From: Streptomyces wuyuanensis
GTDB lineage: Bacteria > Actinomycetota > Actinomycetes > Streptomycetales > Streptomycetaceae
Direction: 5' to 3'
Length of the DNA: 64,000 bases
NCBI RefSeq assembly: GCF_900103455.1
Contig: NZ_FNHI01000010.1
Span: forward strand, 62,001-126,000
In this document: positions 26,192 to 33,514 of the stretch, in pieces
How positions within the stretch are numbered: position 1 is the first letter of the stretch
How the letters are laid out: each line of letters begins with the position of its first letter
Translations under genes and position numbers: made by a program
Notes under the pieces: model-generated
Database searches by the model: none
What the model was told of the DNA's origin: nothing
What the model saw: only the letters and a program-made list of their open reading frames with translations

Positions 26192-26815
26192 ATGAGCATG
26201 CTCACTCCCCCAGGCATGGGCGGAAAGTACCGCATTACGGGCAACGCGTATCCGCGTATGCGCCGGCCTCGTCGCCGCCGCAAGGTCGTGCTCGCAGTCG
26301 TCGCAGCCGTGGCCGTCCTCGGCCTCGGCGGGTGGGGAACGCTGCAGCTCATCGATGCCTTCTCGGGTGACGCCGAGAAGACCGGCGCCAAGAGCCGGGC
26401 CGCGGCGTGCAAACCCCGGTCCGCACCGTCCGCGGCCCCGGCACCGCCGAGGCCGGCCCAGATCACCGTCAACGTCTACAACGCGACCCCGCGCAGCGGA
26501 CTGGCCAAGGCCACCGCCGACGAGCTGCAGAGGCGCGGCTTCAACATCGGCAAGGTGGGCAACGCCCCGGCGGAGTACGACAAGAAGGTGCCCGGCGCCG
26601 GGCTGCTGCTGGGCGCGCCCGGCGCGTACGAGGGGCCGTTCGGCGTGCTGGGCACCCAGCTCGCCGGGGCGCAGGTCAGGGCCGACGCCCGCACCTCCGC
26701 GGATGTCGACCTGATCATCGGCACGGCCTTCAAGACGCTGAACACCAAGCCGGTCGCGGACAAGGCACTGGCCGCGCTGGCCAAGCCCTCGCCCGCGCCG
26801 GGCGAGTGCGGCTGA
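26192..26815 (+). CDS. LytR C-terminal-domain membrane protein (Cei-like)
   Basis: This 207-aa protein has a short basic N-terminus (RMRRPRRRRK), one TM helix (VVLAVVAAVAVLGLGGWGTL), a Pro/Ala linker, and a LytR_C domain (ITVNVYNATPRSGLAKATAD, then ELQRRGFNIGKVGNAPAEYD). The domain faces outward. Related actinobacterial one-TM LytR_C proteins include the mycobacterial envelope integrity protein Cei; direct equivalence is an inference. ATG 26192 opens directly into a conserved N-terminus. It converges with upp. Confidence 0.83.
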   Translation: MSMLTPPGMGGKYRITGNAYPRMRRPRRRRKVVLAVVAAVAVLGLGGWGTLQLIDAFSGDAEKTGAKSRAAACKPRSAPSAAPAPPRPAQITVNVYNATPRSGLAKATADELQRRGFNIGKVGNAPAEYDKKVPGAGLLLGAPGAYEGPFGVLGTQLAGAQVRADARTSADVDLIIGTAFKTLNTKPVADKALAALAKPSPAPGECG

Positions 26816-26833
26816 GCCCCGCACTCCACCGCG

Positions 26834-26879
26834 CCCCGCACCGGTCGCCGCGCCTCGCGCTCCGATCCGGTGCGCGGGG
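26834..26879. terminator. Possible bidirectional terminator between the LytR_C gene and upp
   Basis: CCCCG-CACCGG / CCGGTG-(CG)-CGGGG, a bulged 11-bp stem with a 22-nt loop, placed between convergent stops at 26815 and 27022. Confidence 0.45.
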
Positions 26880-27021
26880 GTACCGCCGGAGCCTGACGCG
26901 TCGGTGCGCCTCCTCGCCGCGCCGTCGTCGTACGAGGCGTACGCGTCCGCGTCACGGGCGCCCGGAGCCCGACCGCGGCCGGAAGTTCGGGCCGGGGGCG
27001 GGTTCCGGGGGCCGGCGGGTC

Positions 27022-27657
27022 CTACTCGGCCGCCCCGTACATCCGGTCGCCCGCGTCGCCCAGGCCCGGAACGATGTAGCCCTGCTCGTTGAGGCGCTCG
27101 TCGACCGAGGCCGTCACGACCGTCACCGGCGTGCCCGCGAGCTCGCGTTCCATCACCTCGACGCCCTCCGGCGCCGCCAGCAGCACGACCGCCGTCACAT
27201 CGTCGGCACCGCGCTTGATCAGCTCCTGGATCGCCGCGACCAGCGTGCCGCCCGTGGCCAGCATGGGGTCGAGGACGTACACCTGGCGGCCCGAGAGGTC
27301 CTCCGGCATGCGCGTCGCGTACGTCGACGCCTCCAGGGTCTCCTCGTTGCGGATCATGCCGAGGAAGCCCACCTCGGCGGTCGGCAGCAGCCGCACCATG
27401 CCGTCCAGCATGCCGAGGCCGGCCCGCAGGATCGGCACCACCAGGGGCCGCGGGCGGGAGAGCTTCACTCCCGTGGTCGCCGACACCGGCGTCTCGATGT
27501 CGATCTGCTCGGTGCGCACATCACGCGTGGCCTCGTAGGCGAGCAGGGTCACCAGCTCGTCGGCGAGGCGCCGGAAGGTGGGGGAGTCGGTGCGCCGGTC
27601 GCGCAGGGTGGTGAGCTTGTGCGCCACCAGGGGGTGGTCGACGACGTGGATCCGCAT
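27022..27657 (-). CDS. upp: Uracil phosphoribosyltransferase
   Basis: Pyrimidine-salvage enzyme converting uracil and PRPP to UMP. It is 211 aa, the usual length. Visible motifs are MRIHVVDHPLVAHKLTTLRD at the start, SRPRPLVVPILRAGLGMLDG, the PRPP loop VLDPMLATGGTL, and the uracil-binding C-terminus DERLNEQGYIVPGLGDAGDR. ATG 27657 is canonical. It is divergent from the small gene at 27745, so both promoters fall in 27658-27744. Confidence 0.97.
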   Translation of the reverse strand: MRIHVVDHPLVAHKLTTLRDRRTDSPTFRRLADELVTLLAYEATRDVRTEQIDIETPVSATTGVKLSRPRPLVVPILRAGLGMLDGMVRLLPTAEVGFLGMIRNEETLEASTYATRMPEDLSGRQVYVLDPMLATGGTLVAAIQELIKRGADDVTAVVLLAAPEGVEVMERELAGTPVTVVTASVDERLNEQGYIVPGLGDAGDRMYGAAE

Positions 27658-27744
27658 GGATCCAACAGTAGCCGGGGCTGGCGTGGGCACGGCCTCCGGA
27701 GGGAAGGTGGGACATAGCCTTCCAGCGCCGAGGTGGTGTGGCCG

Positions 27745-27951
27745 ATGCCGGAGCGGGATCAGCAGGACCGGGAGCAGCGGCGGGAACCGCGGCAGGAGCA
27801 GGAGGAGACCGACGCCGAGCGCAGGCGCCGGCGCGCCCAGTTCCTCCGCGAACTGCACGAGGCAAAGGCCCTGCGGGACCGCGTCCGGCCCCGGCGTGCC
27901 CGCGCGGCGCGGATGCGCCAGGCGATGCTCATGCGCTCCTTCCGCTGGTGA
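27745..27951 (+). CDS. Small basic conserved hypothetical protein
   Basis: A 68-aa protein that is highly charged and almost entirely helical: an acidic/Gln N-terminus (DQQDREQRREPRQEQEET), then RRRRRAQFLRELHEAKALRD, ending RARAARMRQAMLMRSFRW. The terminal Phe-Arg-Trp and the ARxxRMRQAM block look conserved by design rather than random. No domain is recognised. ATG 27745 has GAGGTGG 7 nt upstream. Its position between upp and tadA is, from memory, conserved in Streptomyces. Function unknown; a nucleic-acid-binding role is a guess from charge. Confidence 0.6.
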   Translation: MPERDQQDREQRREPRQEQEETDAERRRRRAQFLRELHEAKALRDRVRPRRARAARMRQAMLMRSFRW

Positions 27952-28133
27952 GCCTCGGTGTCCCCTGGACGGACCCGCACGACGCCGTTCGGCGGCCCCT
28001 CTCGCAGAACGCGTGCACGACGCAAGGCCGGAAGACCTCTCGCGAAGCCGCTGTTTCTGCCACGATTCCGAGTGGGCGGGGCACGAGCAGCGCTCCGCCG
28101 GTCGTCACAACTCTGATCAGTGGGAGAGTCACG

Positions 28134-28649
28134 GTGTACTTCGCCGCACTGCTCGCGCGCACCGAAGACGGGTGGGTAGCGAGCGACACAGAGCTCGACG
28201 ATGTGGAGACCCTGTCGGATCTGACCGACTTGGCCCGCGATGCCTCGGTGAACGAGGACACGGTGCTCGCCTTCATCGAGCAGGAAGACACATGGTTCGG
28301 CATCGTCCGGGTGGACGGCGAGGACGATCCTCGTGTCTTCGTCTCGGACGCCGCCTCGGCAGCACGCTCCTCCTACGGGGCGATGCTCACGGACGAGCTG
28401 CTCGGCAAGGACGAGGAGGATGACGAGCTGGACTCGCTCGACCTCGACGGTACGGAGGACGGCGAGCCCGAGACCGAGGAGGAGACGGCCGACGACCCCG
28501 ACGCCGTCCCGATCGGACCACTCGGCGACCGAGATCTGCTCGCCGATCTCGGGATGTCCTCGAAGGAACTGTGCGTGCTCAGCTCGGACGCGCTGACCGA
28601 GATCGCCGACACGCTCGGCGCCTCCGAGATCCTGGAGGCCGTCCGCTAG
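28134..28649 (+). CDS. tRNA adenosine deaminase-associated protein
   Basis: A 171-aa acidic protein: MYFAALLARTEDGWVASDTE, DTWFGIVRVDGEDDPRVFVS, a long Asp/Glu block (residues about 90-130), and the C-terminal LADLGMSSKELCVLSSDALTEIADTLGASE. It overlaps tadA by one base (TAGTG), and the pair is conserved in actinobacteria, which gives the family its name. Whether it modulates TadA is not known. GTG 28134 is chosen for the GGGAGAG 6 nt upstream and for the conserved YFAALLART start. Confidence 0.85.
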   Translation: MYFAALLARTEDGWVASDTELDDVETLSDLTDLARDASVNEDTVLAFIEQEDTWFGIVRVDGEDDPRVFVSDAASAARSSYGAMLTDELLGKDEEDDELDSLDLDGTEDGEPETEEETADDPDAVPIGPLGDRDLLADLGMSSKELCVLSSDALTEIADTLGASEILEAVR

Positions 28650-29170
28650 TGACGGACCCCGTACGGGCGCCGTGGGAGGCGCCCATGCGGCTCGCGCTCG
28701 ACGAGGCCGCACGCGCGCCGCTGACCGGGGACGTCCCGGTCGGCGCCGTCGTGCTGGCCGAGGACGGCACGGTGCTGGCGACCGGCCACAACGAACGCGA
28801 GCTGACCGGCGACCCCACCGGGCACGCGGAGGTCCTCGCGCTCCGGCGCGCCTCCGCCGCGCGCGGGAGCTGGCGGCTGACCGGCTGCACGCTCGTCGTC
28901 ACGCTGGAGCCGTGCACGATGTGCGCGGGCGCGCTGGTGCTGTCCCGAGTCGACCGGGTGGTCTACGGCGCCCGGGACGAGAAGGCCGGCGCGGCGGGCT
29001 CGCTCTGGGACGTGGTCCGGGACCGGCGGCTCAACCACCGCCCGGAGGTGATCCATGGAGTACTGGAGGAGGAGTGCGCGCGGCAGCTCACCGCGTTCTT
29101 CCGGGACTCCCGCGGCGGTACCGGTGAGTCGCCCGGCGAGGGGCCGCGGAACGGCCTTCCGGGACGCTGA
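28649..29170 (+). CDS. tadA: tRNA(adenine34) deaminase
   Basis: Zinc deaminase that converts A34 to inosine in tRNA-Arg(ACG); a matching tRNA-Arg(ACG) is present at 49513-49585. It is 173 aa with the zinc site HAE (TGHAEVLALRRA) and PCTMCAGALVLSRVDRVVYG, plus DEKAGAAGSLWD and the C-terminal EVIHGVLEEECARQLTAFFR. GTG 28649 overlaps the upstream stop; an internal ATG at 28685 would lose part of the first helix. The C-terminal 20 residues are a low-complexity tail. Confidence 0.95.
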   Translation: MTDPVRAPWEAPMRLALDEAARAPLTGDVPVGAVVLAEDGTVLATGHNERELTGDPTGHAEVLALRRASAARGSWRLTGCTLVVTLEPCTMCAGALVLSRVDRVVYGARDEKAGAAGSLWDVVRDRRLNHRPEVIHGVLEEECARQLTAFFRDSRGGTGESPGEGPRNGLPGR

Positions 29171-29218
29171 CCGATACCGATTTCAGAGCACGGCCCACCT
29201 TGGGCTAAGCTCTCTCCC

Positions 29219-29303
29219 GGTAGCGTGTCCGAGCGGCCGAAGGAGCTCGCCTCGAAAGCGAGTGTGGCGCAAGTCACCGAGGGTTCAAATCCCTCCGCTA
29301 CCG
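29219..29303 (+). tRNA. tRNA-Ser (CGA)
   Basis: Class II tRNA of 85 nt: acceptor GGTAGCG/CGCTACC, anticodon arm CTCGCCTCGAAAGCGAG with anticodon CGA, long variable arm (TGTGGCGCAAGTCACC), T-arm GAGGGTTCAAATCCCTC, discriminator G29303. CCA is not encoded. Confidence 0.96.
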
Positions 29304-29310
29304 CTCTTGT

Positions 29311-29347
29311 GAAGGGCCCCGTCGCTTGTTCTAGCCCGGGGCCCTTC
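29311..29347 (+). terminator. Terminator after tRNA-Ser(CGA)
   Basis: Perfect 10-bp stem GAAGGGCCCC / GGGGCCCTTC with a 17-nt loop, 7 bp after the tRNA. Confidence 0.85.
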
Positions 29348-29425
29348 ATCGTGTACGCGTGCGCCCCCCGCGCACGGGCGCCCGGACGCGGGCCGCCTCC
29401 CGGCGCGGGCGCGGCGCACGCATGA

Positions 29426-29464
29426 GGAAGCCCCGGCCGTTCGGGGGATCGGGCCGGGGCTTCC
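29426..29464. terminator. Second, separate hairpin terminator
   Basis: Perfect 13-bp stem GGAAGCCCCGGCC / GGCCGGGGCTTCC with a 13-nt loop. The tRNA already has its own terminator, so this hairpin probably serves a minus-strand transcript ending near 29495. Confidence 0.7.
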
Positions 29465-29494
29465 GCCTGGTCGGGGGAAGCGGGGTCGGGGGAC

Positions 29495-29596
29495 TCACCG
29501 CTTCCCCCGCTGGGAACGCGCCCGCCGGCCCGGCGCCGCTGCCCGGGGGGAGCACATGGCGCGGGCCCCGCAGTGGGGGCACGGTTCCTCACCCAT
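29495..29596 (-). CDS. Possible small Cys/His protein
   Basis: A 33-codon frame: MGEEPCPHCGARAMCSPRAA followed by an Arg-rich tail ending QRGKR. CPxCGxxxxC resembles half a zinc ribbon. Third positions are GC-rich, and a strong hairpin lies 31 bp after the stop on this strand. The ribosome binding site is weak (AGGAAT). The frame is open upstream to 29716 without convincing sequence. Could equally be noise. Confidence 0.28.
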   Translation of the reverse strand: MGEEPCPHCGARAMCSPRAAAPGRRARSQRGKR

Positions 29597-29752
29597 CGGA
29601 TTCCTGCCAGATCCTCCGGGTTCACCCCCAATAGTGCTGGTGGGGAAGCCTTCCACGGCCGGACGAAGGACCCCCTTGGCAGGGTCCTTGGTCCCTAAAC
29701 GCTCGGTTAGACTCACGCGTCCGCACAGGGGCCGCAGGGGAGGCAGGGACTA

Positions 29753-29917
29753 GTGGTGCAAACGAAGAAGATCGCTCTCTATGTGGTCGTCGTCTTCGTG
29801 CTGTACACGATCATCAACTCCCCGGCCCGGGCGGCCGACCTCGTCCAGGTGGGCTTCGAGGGCATATCGAGCGCCGCACAGGGTGTCGGCGAGTTCATGT
29901 CGGAGCTCGTCAACTAG
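29753..29917 (+). CDS. Small conserved membrane/exported protein
   Basis: A 54-aa gene starting GTG-GTG: VVQTKKIALYVVVVFVLYTI, then INSPARAADLVQVGFEGISS and AAQGVGEFMSELVN. It has a Lys-Lys start, one hydrophobic helix and an ARA-AD site that looks like a signal peptidase I cleavage site, leaving a mature amphipathic peptide of about 28 residues. GGGGAGG lies about 10 nt upstream. The compact SP-plus-amphipathic layout and clean stop make it a real gene. It lies between tRNA-Ser and the sigma genes. Function unknown. Confidence 0.72.
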   Translation: MVQTKKIALYVVVVFVLYTIINSPARAADLVQVGFEGISSAAQGVGEFMSELVN

Positions 29918-30031
29918 GTCGCTCCGGACCCCGTGCCCCACCCGGACGCCTCCGGTCGGCGGTGCGAGGCGTCACCACGCGGGTGATGACCGGACGCGAA
30001 CCACCGAGCCGCCCGCTCACCCAGACCCTGC

Positions 30032-30057
30032 AGCCCCCACCGTAGAGGTGCGGGGCT
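30032..30057 (+). terminator. Terminator upstream of the sigma genes
   Basis: AGCCCC-CACC / GGTG-C-GGGGCT with a 5-nt loop and one bulged C, followed by TTCTTC. It ends the transcript of the 54-aa gene. Confidence 0.65.
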
Positions 30058-30108
30058 TTCTTCACTTATGCACCAACTTGCCCTCAACACGGCGCTATGG
30101 GGTGCTTG

Positions 30109-30188
30109 AACACAGTGGACCTGTGTTGTGATGCTATGACCGCTTTTTGATGGATGAGTTGACCCGGAGTTGACCCCTGGGGTTGACG
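30109..30188. promoter_or_regulatory. Regulatory region of the first SigB-like gene
   Basis: Contains inverted repeat AACACAG-TGGAC-CTGTGTT (30109-30127) and three TTGAC direct repeats, starting at 30159, 30170 and 30183. The first two form an exact 10-bp repeat GAGTTGACCC with period 11. The spacing puts them on one face of the helix, 25-54 bp before the start codon. Confidence 0.5.
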
Positions 30189-30212
30189 CCGTTCGACCCG
30201 TGAAGGGGTGGC

Positions 30213-31046
30213 GTGACCGTGCCGGCCAGTACTGCGCCTCAAGTGCCGCCCCAGAACGAGAGCGAGGGCCGGACCAAGCAGAGCCGGGGCGCGGACACCA
30301 GGGCGCTGACCCAGGTGCTCTTCGCCCAGCTGAAGGACCTGGAGCCGGGCACGCCCGAGCACACCCGCGTCCGGGCCGCCCTGATCGAGGCGAACCTGCC
30401 CCTGGTCCGTTACGCGGCGGCCCGCTTCCGCAGCCGGAACGAGCCGATGGAGGACGTGGTCCAGGTCGGCACCATCGGCCTGATCAACGCGATCGACAGG
30501 TTCGACCCCGAGCGCGGTGTGCAGTTCCCGACCTTCGCGATGCCGACCGTGGTCGGCGAGATCAAGCGGTACTTCCGCGACAACGTGCGGACCGTGCACG
30601 TGCCGCGCCGGCTTCACGAGCTGTGGGTGCAGGTCAACGGCGCGACGGAGGACCTGACCACGACGCACGGGCGGTCCCCGACGACGGCCGAGATCGCGGA
30701 ACGGCTGAAGATCTCCGAGGACGAGGTCCTCGCCTGCATCGAGGCGGGCCGGTCGTACCACGCCACATCACTGGAGGCCGCGCAGGAGGGCGACGGGCTG
30801 CCCGGCCTGCTGGACCGGCTCGGCTACGAGGACCCCGCGCTCGCCGGGGTCGAACACCGCGACCTCGTCCGCCATCTCCTCGTACAACTGCCCGAGCGTG
30901 AGCAGCGGATCCTGCTGCTGCGCTACTACAGCAATCTGACGCAGTCACAGATCAGCGCGGAGCTGGGGGTCTCGCAGATGCATGTGTCAAGGCTCCTCGC
31001 CCGCAGCTTCGCACGATTGAGATCCGCAAACAGGATCGAGGCGTAA
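30213..31046 (+). CDS. sigF: SigB/SigF-family RNA polymerase sigma factor
   Basis: A 277-aa stress/sporulation-type sigma factor. Region 2: ALIEANLPLVRYAAARFRSR, EPMEDVVQVGTIGLINAIDR and FPTFAMPTVVGEIKRYFRD. Region 3: VPRRLHELWVQVNGATEDLT. Region 4: LPEREQRILLLRYYSNLTQS, then QMHVSRLLARSFARLR. Next to a close paralogue and near tadA/upp, this fits S. coelicolor sigF, the late spore sigma factor (from memory SCO4035); the assignment rests on position as well as family. GTG 30213 follows AAGGGG; GTG 30219 (PASTAPQ) is an alternative start. No anti-sigma gene is adjacent, so control may be by RsbW-type partners elsewhere. Confidence 0.85.
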   Translation: MTVPASTAPQVPPQNESEGRTKQSRGADTRALTQVLFAQLKDLEPGTPEHTRVRAALIEANLPLVRYAAARFRSRNEPMEDVVQVGTIGLINAIDRFDPERGVQFPTFAMPTVVGEIKRYFRDNVRTVHVPRRLHELWVQVNGATEDLTTTHGRSPTTAEIAERLKISEDEVLACIEAGRSYHATSLEAAQEGDGLPGLLDRLGYEDPALAGVEHRDLVRHLLVQLPEREQRILLLRYYSNLTQSQISAELGVSQMHVSRLLARSFARLRSANRIEA

Positions 31047-31130
31047 CCGAATCGGGTAGACCCCTTTCGGCCCATTTCGAGCGGCGCGAAAGCCGCATAC
31101 CCCCTTTTTCCTGCGCTGATTTGACGCTCC

Positions 31131-31170
31131 GTTGTCGACATGTCACTACAGCGTGTTGCCGACATGTGAC
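31131..31170. promoter_or_regulatory. Paired 16-bp repeats upstream of the second SigB-like gene
   Basis: GTTGTCGACATGTCAC (31131-31146) and GTTGCCGACATGTGAC (31155-31170) differ at two positions and are 24 bp apart. Each contains the palindromic core GACATGT(C/G). TTGACG lies at 31121-31126. They could bind a dimeric regulator; GGGTAG at 31054-31059 is a weak SigB-type -10 match without a matching -35. Confidence 0.55.
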
Positions 31171-31280
31171 ATTCTGCGGGAACCGCGTTTGCGGCGGCCC
31201 CACCTCCGGTATTCAGGTGGAGGCTGCGTTCCTCCGATGGTCGCGGCCGACGCGACCGTCCGCGACCTCCAGGGGGTGGC

Positions 31281-32183
31281 ATGTCCGCAGAACAGGGCAG
31301 CTCGAAGGTGCTCACGCTCACGCAGAGCGCTCCCTCGCCCGACGCGCCCCCGGCGCCCGAACCGGTCTCCGCACCCGTGTCCGTGGACGTCTCCATGGAC
31401 CTGCCGGCCGATGCTCCCGGGGCTCTCGACACCCGCACGCTCTCGCGCTCGCTCTTCCTGCGGCTGGCCGCCCTCGACCAGGACAGCCCGGAGCGTACGT
31501 ACGTACGCGACACGCTGATCGAGCTCAATCTGCCCCTGGTGCGCTACGCGGCGGCCCGCTTCCGCAGCCGCAACGAGCCGATGGAGGACATCGTCCAGGT
31601 CGGCACGATCGGCCTCATCAAGGCGATCGACCGCTTCGACTGCGAACGCGGCGTGGAGTTCCCGACGTTCGCGATGCCGACGGTGGTCGGCGAGATCAAG
31701 CGCTTCTTCCGGGACACGAGTTGGTCGGTGCGGGTCCCGCGCCGGCTCCAGGAGCTCCGGCTCGCGCTGACGAAGGCGAGCGACGAGCTGGCCCAGAAGC
31801 TGGACCGCTCTCCGACGGTGCCCGAACTCGCCGCAGTACTGGGCGTGTCGGAGGAGGACGTGGTCGACGGTCTGGCCGTGGGCAACGCGTACACGGCGTC
31901 CTCGCTGGACTCCCCTTCGCCCGAGGACGACGGCGGCGAGGGCTCCCTCGCGGACCGCCTGGGCTACGAGGACGGCGCTCTGGAAGGCGTCGAGTACCGC
32001 GAGTCCCTGAAGCCGCTGCTGGCCAAACTCCCCCCGCGCGAGCGCCAGATCATCATGCTGCGCTTCTTCGCCAACATGACGCAGTCGCAGATCGGCGAGG
32101 AGGTCGGCATCTCCCAGATGCACGTCTCCCGGCTGCTCACCCGGACGCTGGCGCAGCTGCGTGAAGGTCTGATCGCCGACTGA
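31281..32183 (+). CDS. sigN: SigB/SigF-family RNA polymerase sigma factor (paralogue)
   Basis: A 300-aa paralogue of the preceding gene, nearly identical in region 2 (LNLPLVRYAAARFRSRNEPM, FPTFAMPTVVGEIKRFFRD) and region 4 (LPPRERQIIMLRFFANMTQS, QMHVSRLLTRTLAQLREG). It differs in its Ser/Pro/Ala N-terminus of about 65 residues. The gene order fits sigN (from memory SCO4034), which acts in aerial growth; the name is an inference from synteny. ATG 31281 follows GGGGTGGC. The 234-bp gap to sigF holds its own regulatory repeats, so the two are not simply an operon. Confidence 0.83.
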   Translation: MSAEQGSSKVLTLTQSAPSPDAPPAPEPVSAPVSVDVSMDLPADAPGALDTRTLSRSLFLRLAALDQDSPERTYVRDTLIELNLPLVRYAAARFRSRNEPMEDIVQVGTIGLIKAIDRFDCERGVEFPTFAMPTVVGEIKRFFRDTSWSVRVPRRLQELRLALTKASDELAQKLDRSPTVPELAAVLGVSEEDVVDGLAVGNAYTASSLDSPSPEDDGGEGSLADRLGYEDGALEGVEYRESLKPLLAKLPPRERQIIMLRFFANMTQSQIGEEVGISQMHVSRLLTRTLAQLREGLIAD

Positions 32184-32284
32184 CGCCGATCGGCCGGGCG
32201 CGCGCTTCCACGGCCGGCGCCCGGCTCCCCACCGCTTCCCGTCGCGGGGTTCCTCTTTGACGGAGCGTCAGACACACTGGGCCG

Positions 32285-33040
32285 ATGCGGCGGGGACGGG
32301 TCGGATGCGGGCTTGCGGGGGTGGCGCTCTGTCTCGGCGGGGTGCTCGCGGCCTCCGGGACCGACGGGCAGACCGGCGGGTACGCGGCCGTGGGAGCCGG
32401 CGAACACGGGCCTCAGGACGCCGTTCCGCCGTCCGGGGACGTCGTGCTCGTGCCCCTCGACGACAGCTCTCCCGCCCGGCCGTCCGGCGCGGCACCGGGG
32501 TCCGCAGGCGACGCCGCAGGGAGGGCGGACCCGGGTGTGGGCGCGCCCGGCACGGGAACGGCGCCGCGGTCCCCGGAGGGTCCGACCGCGAGCGGAACTC
32601 CGGGCGGACGGCCTTCCGGAGGAGGAACGGGCACCGGACCGGAGCCGGGGCCGTCAGAACCGGGGAGCACGCCGTCGGCACCCGGCACGGGCCGGCCGAC
32701 TCCCCCGCCACCGGACCCGTCGCCGTCCGGGCCCGCCGTGCTGGTCGTCGCCGAGGTGCGCAGGGCGCCCACGGACGAACGGTGGTGCGAGAACGTCACC
32801 GTGGAGTTCCGCAACACCGGCGGTACAGCGGTGCGTTCGGGCACCGTCGTGTTCGGCACGCACATCATCGGCGCGCTCGGCATCGACTGGGCGACGATCG
32901 ACTCCACCCACGCGCTGCCGGCGCCCATCGCCGCGGGCACGGCGAGGGCGACGACGTACCTGGTGTGCGTGGACTCCTGGCGCGTGCCGCTGGGCATGCG
33001 CGTCGAGACGCAGGACGTACGCGCGCGGCATCCGTCCTGA
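32285..33040 (+). CDS. Secreted protein with C-terminal beta-sandwich-like domain
   Basis: A 251-aa protein with signal peptide (GCGLAGVALCLGGVLAASGT) and about 120 residues of Pro/Gly/Ser/Thr linker. The C-terminal domain of about 100 residues is beta-rich: AVLVVAEVRRAPTDERWCEN, VTVEFRNTGGTAVRSGTVVF, TTYLVCVDSWRVPLGMRVE. Two cysteines probably form a disulfide. The pattern resembles family-2 carbohydrate-binding or Ig-like modules, but I cannot place it. ATG 32285 is supported by the signal peptide. Function unknown. Confidence 0.7.
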   Translation: MRRGRVGCGLAGVALCLGGVLAASGTDGQTGGYAAVGAGEHGPQDAVPPSGDVVLVPLDDSSPARPSGAAPGSAGDAAGRADPGVGAPGTGTAPRSPEGPTASGTPGGRPSGGGTGTGPEPGPSEPGSTPSAPGTGRPTPPPPDPSPSGPAVLVVAEVRRAPTDERWCENVTVEFRNTGGTAVRSGTVVFGTHIIGALGIDWATIDSTHALPAPIAAGTARATTYLVCVDSWRVPLGMRVETQDVRARHPS

Positions 33041-33074
33041 GCGGACGGATCCCACGGAGGTGCCGTTGCGGCGA

Positions 33075-33290
33075 TCAGCCGAGCGCGAGCCAGACGACGG
33101 CGCCGACGATCGCGACGGCCGCCACGATCCCGACGATCAGCCCGACCCGCGGGCCGGCGGACGCGGGCGCCGCCGCGGCGCGGCCTCCGTGCTGCGGATC
33201 ACCCTCGTCGACGAAGGCGCGGAACATCTGGGTGCTGCCCGCGGGGTCGTAGCCCTCGGGACCCTGGGGCGCTTGGGGGTTGTGTGCCAT
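33075..33290 (-). CDS. Small single-pass membrane protein
   Basis: A 71-aa protein: MAHNPQAPQGPEGYDPAGST then QMFRAFVDEGDPQHGG, followed by one C-terminal TM helix (VGLIVGIVAAVAIVGAVVWL). This is a tail-anchored layout with a soluble Pro-rich N-terminus. No known domain. It converges with the gene at 32285-33040 and is divergent from marR. Confidence 0.72.
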   Translation of the reverse strand: MAHNPQAPQGPEGYDPAGSTQMFRAFVDEGDPQHGGRAAAAPASAGPRVGLIVGIVAAVAIVGAVVWLALG

Positions 33291-33454
33291 GGGTCAGGAC
33301 CCTAGCGAACCCGGGTGACCCGCCCAACCCCCGGTGGGCCGCCCCCGCCACATGCCCGCACGTCGTCCGCACGTTCCCCGCCGACGTGGCCGGACCATGA
33401 CCTCGCACATGCAAAGCCTTGGGGGTTCCTTTACTCCGAAGGGCCCCTTTTCGT

Positions 33455-33497
33455 TTGCCTGTAGCAACCAACCGCTTTTATGGTTGCCCTAAGCAAC
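33455..33497. promoter_or_regulatory. Twin MarR-type operators
   Basis: Two palindromes of the type TTGC-N5-GCAA: TTTGC-CTGTA-GCAAC around 33455-33467 and GTTGC-CCTAA-GCAAC at 33483-33497, 29 bp apart centre to centre. They lie 18-60 bp before the marR start, so MarR probably represses its own operon here. Confidence 0.75.
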
Positions 33498-33514
33498 AAG
33501 ATGGGGGTGCGCCG

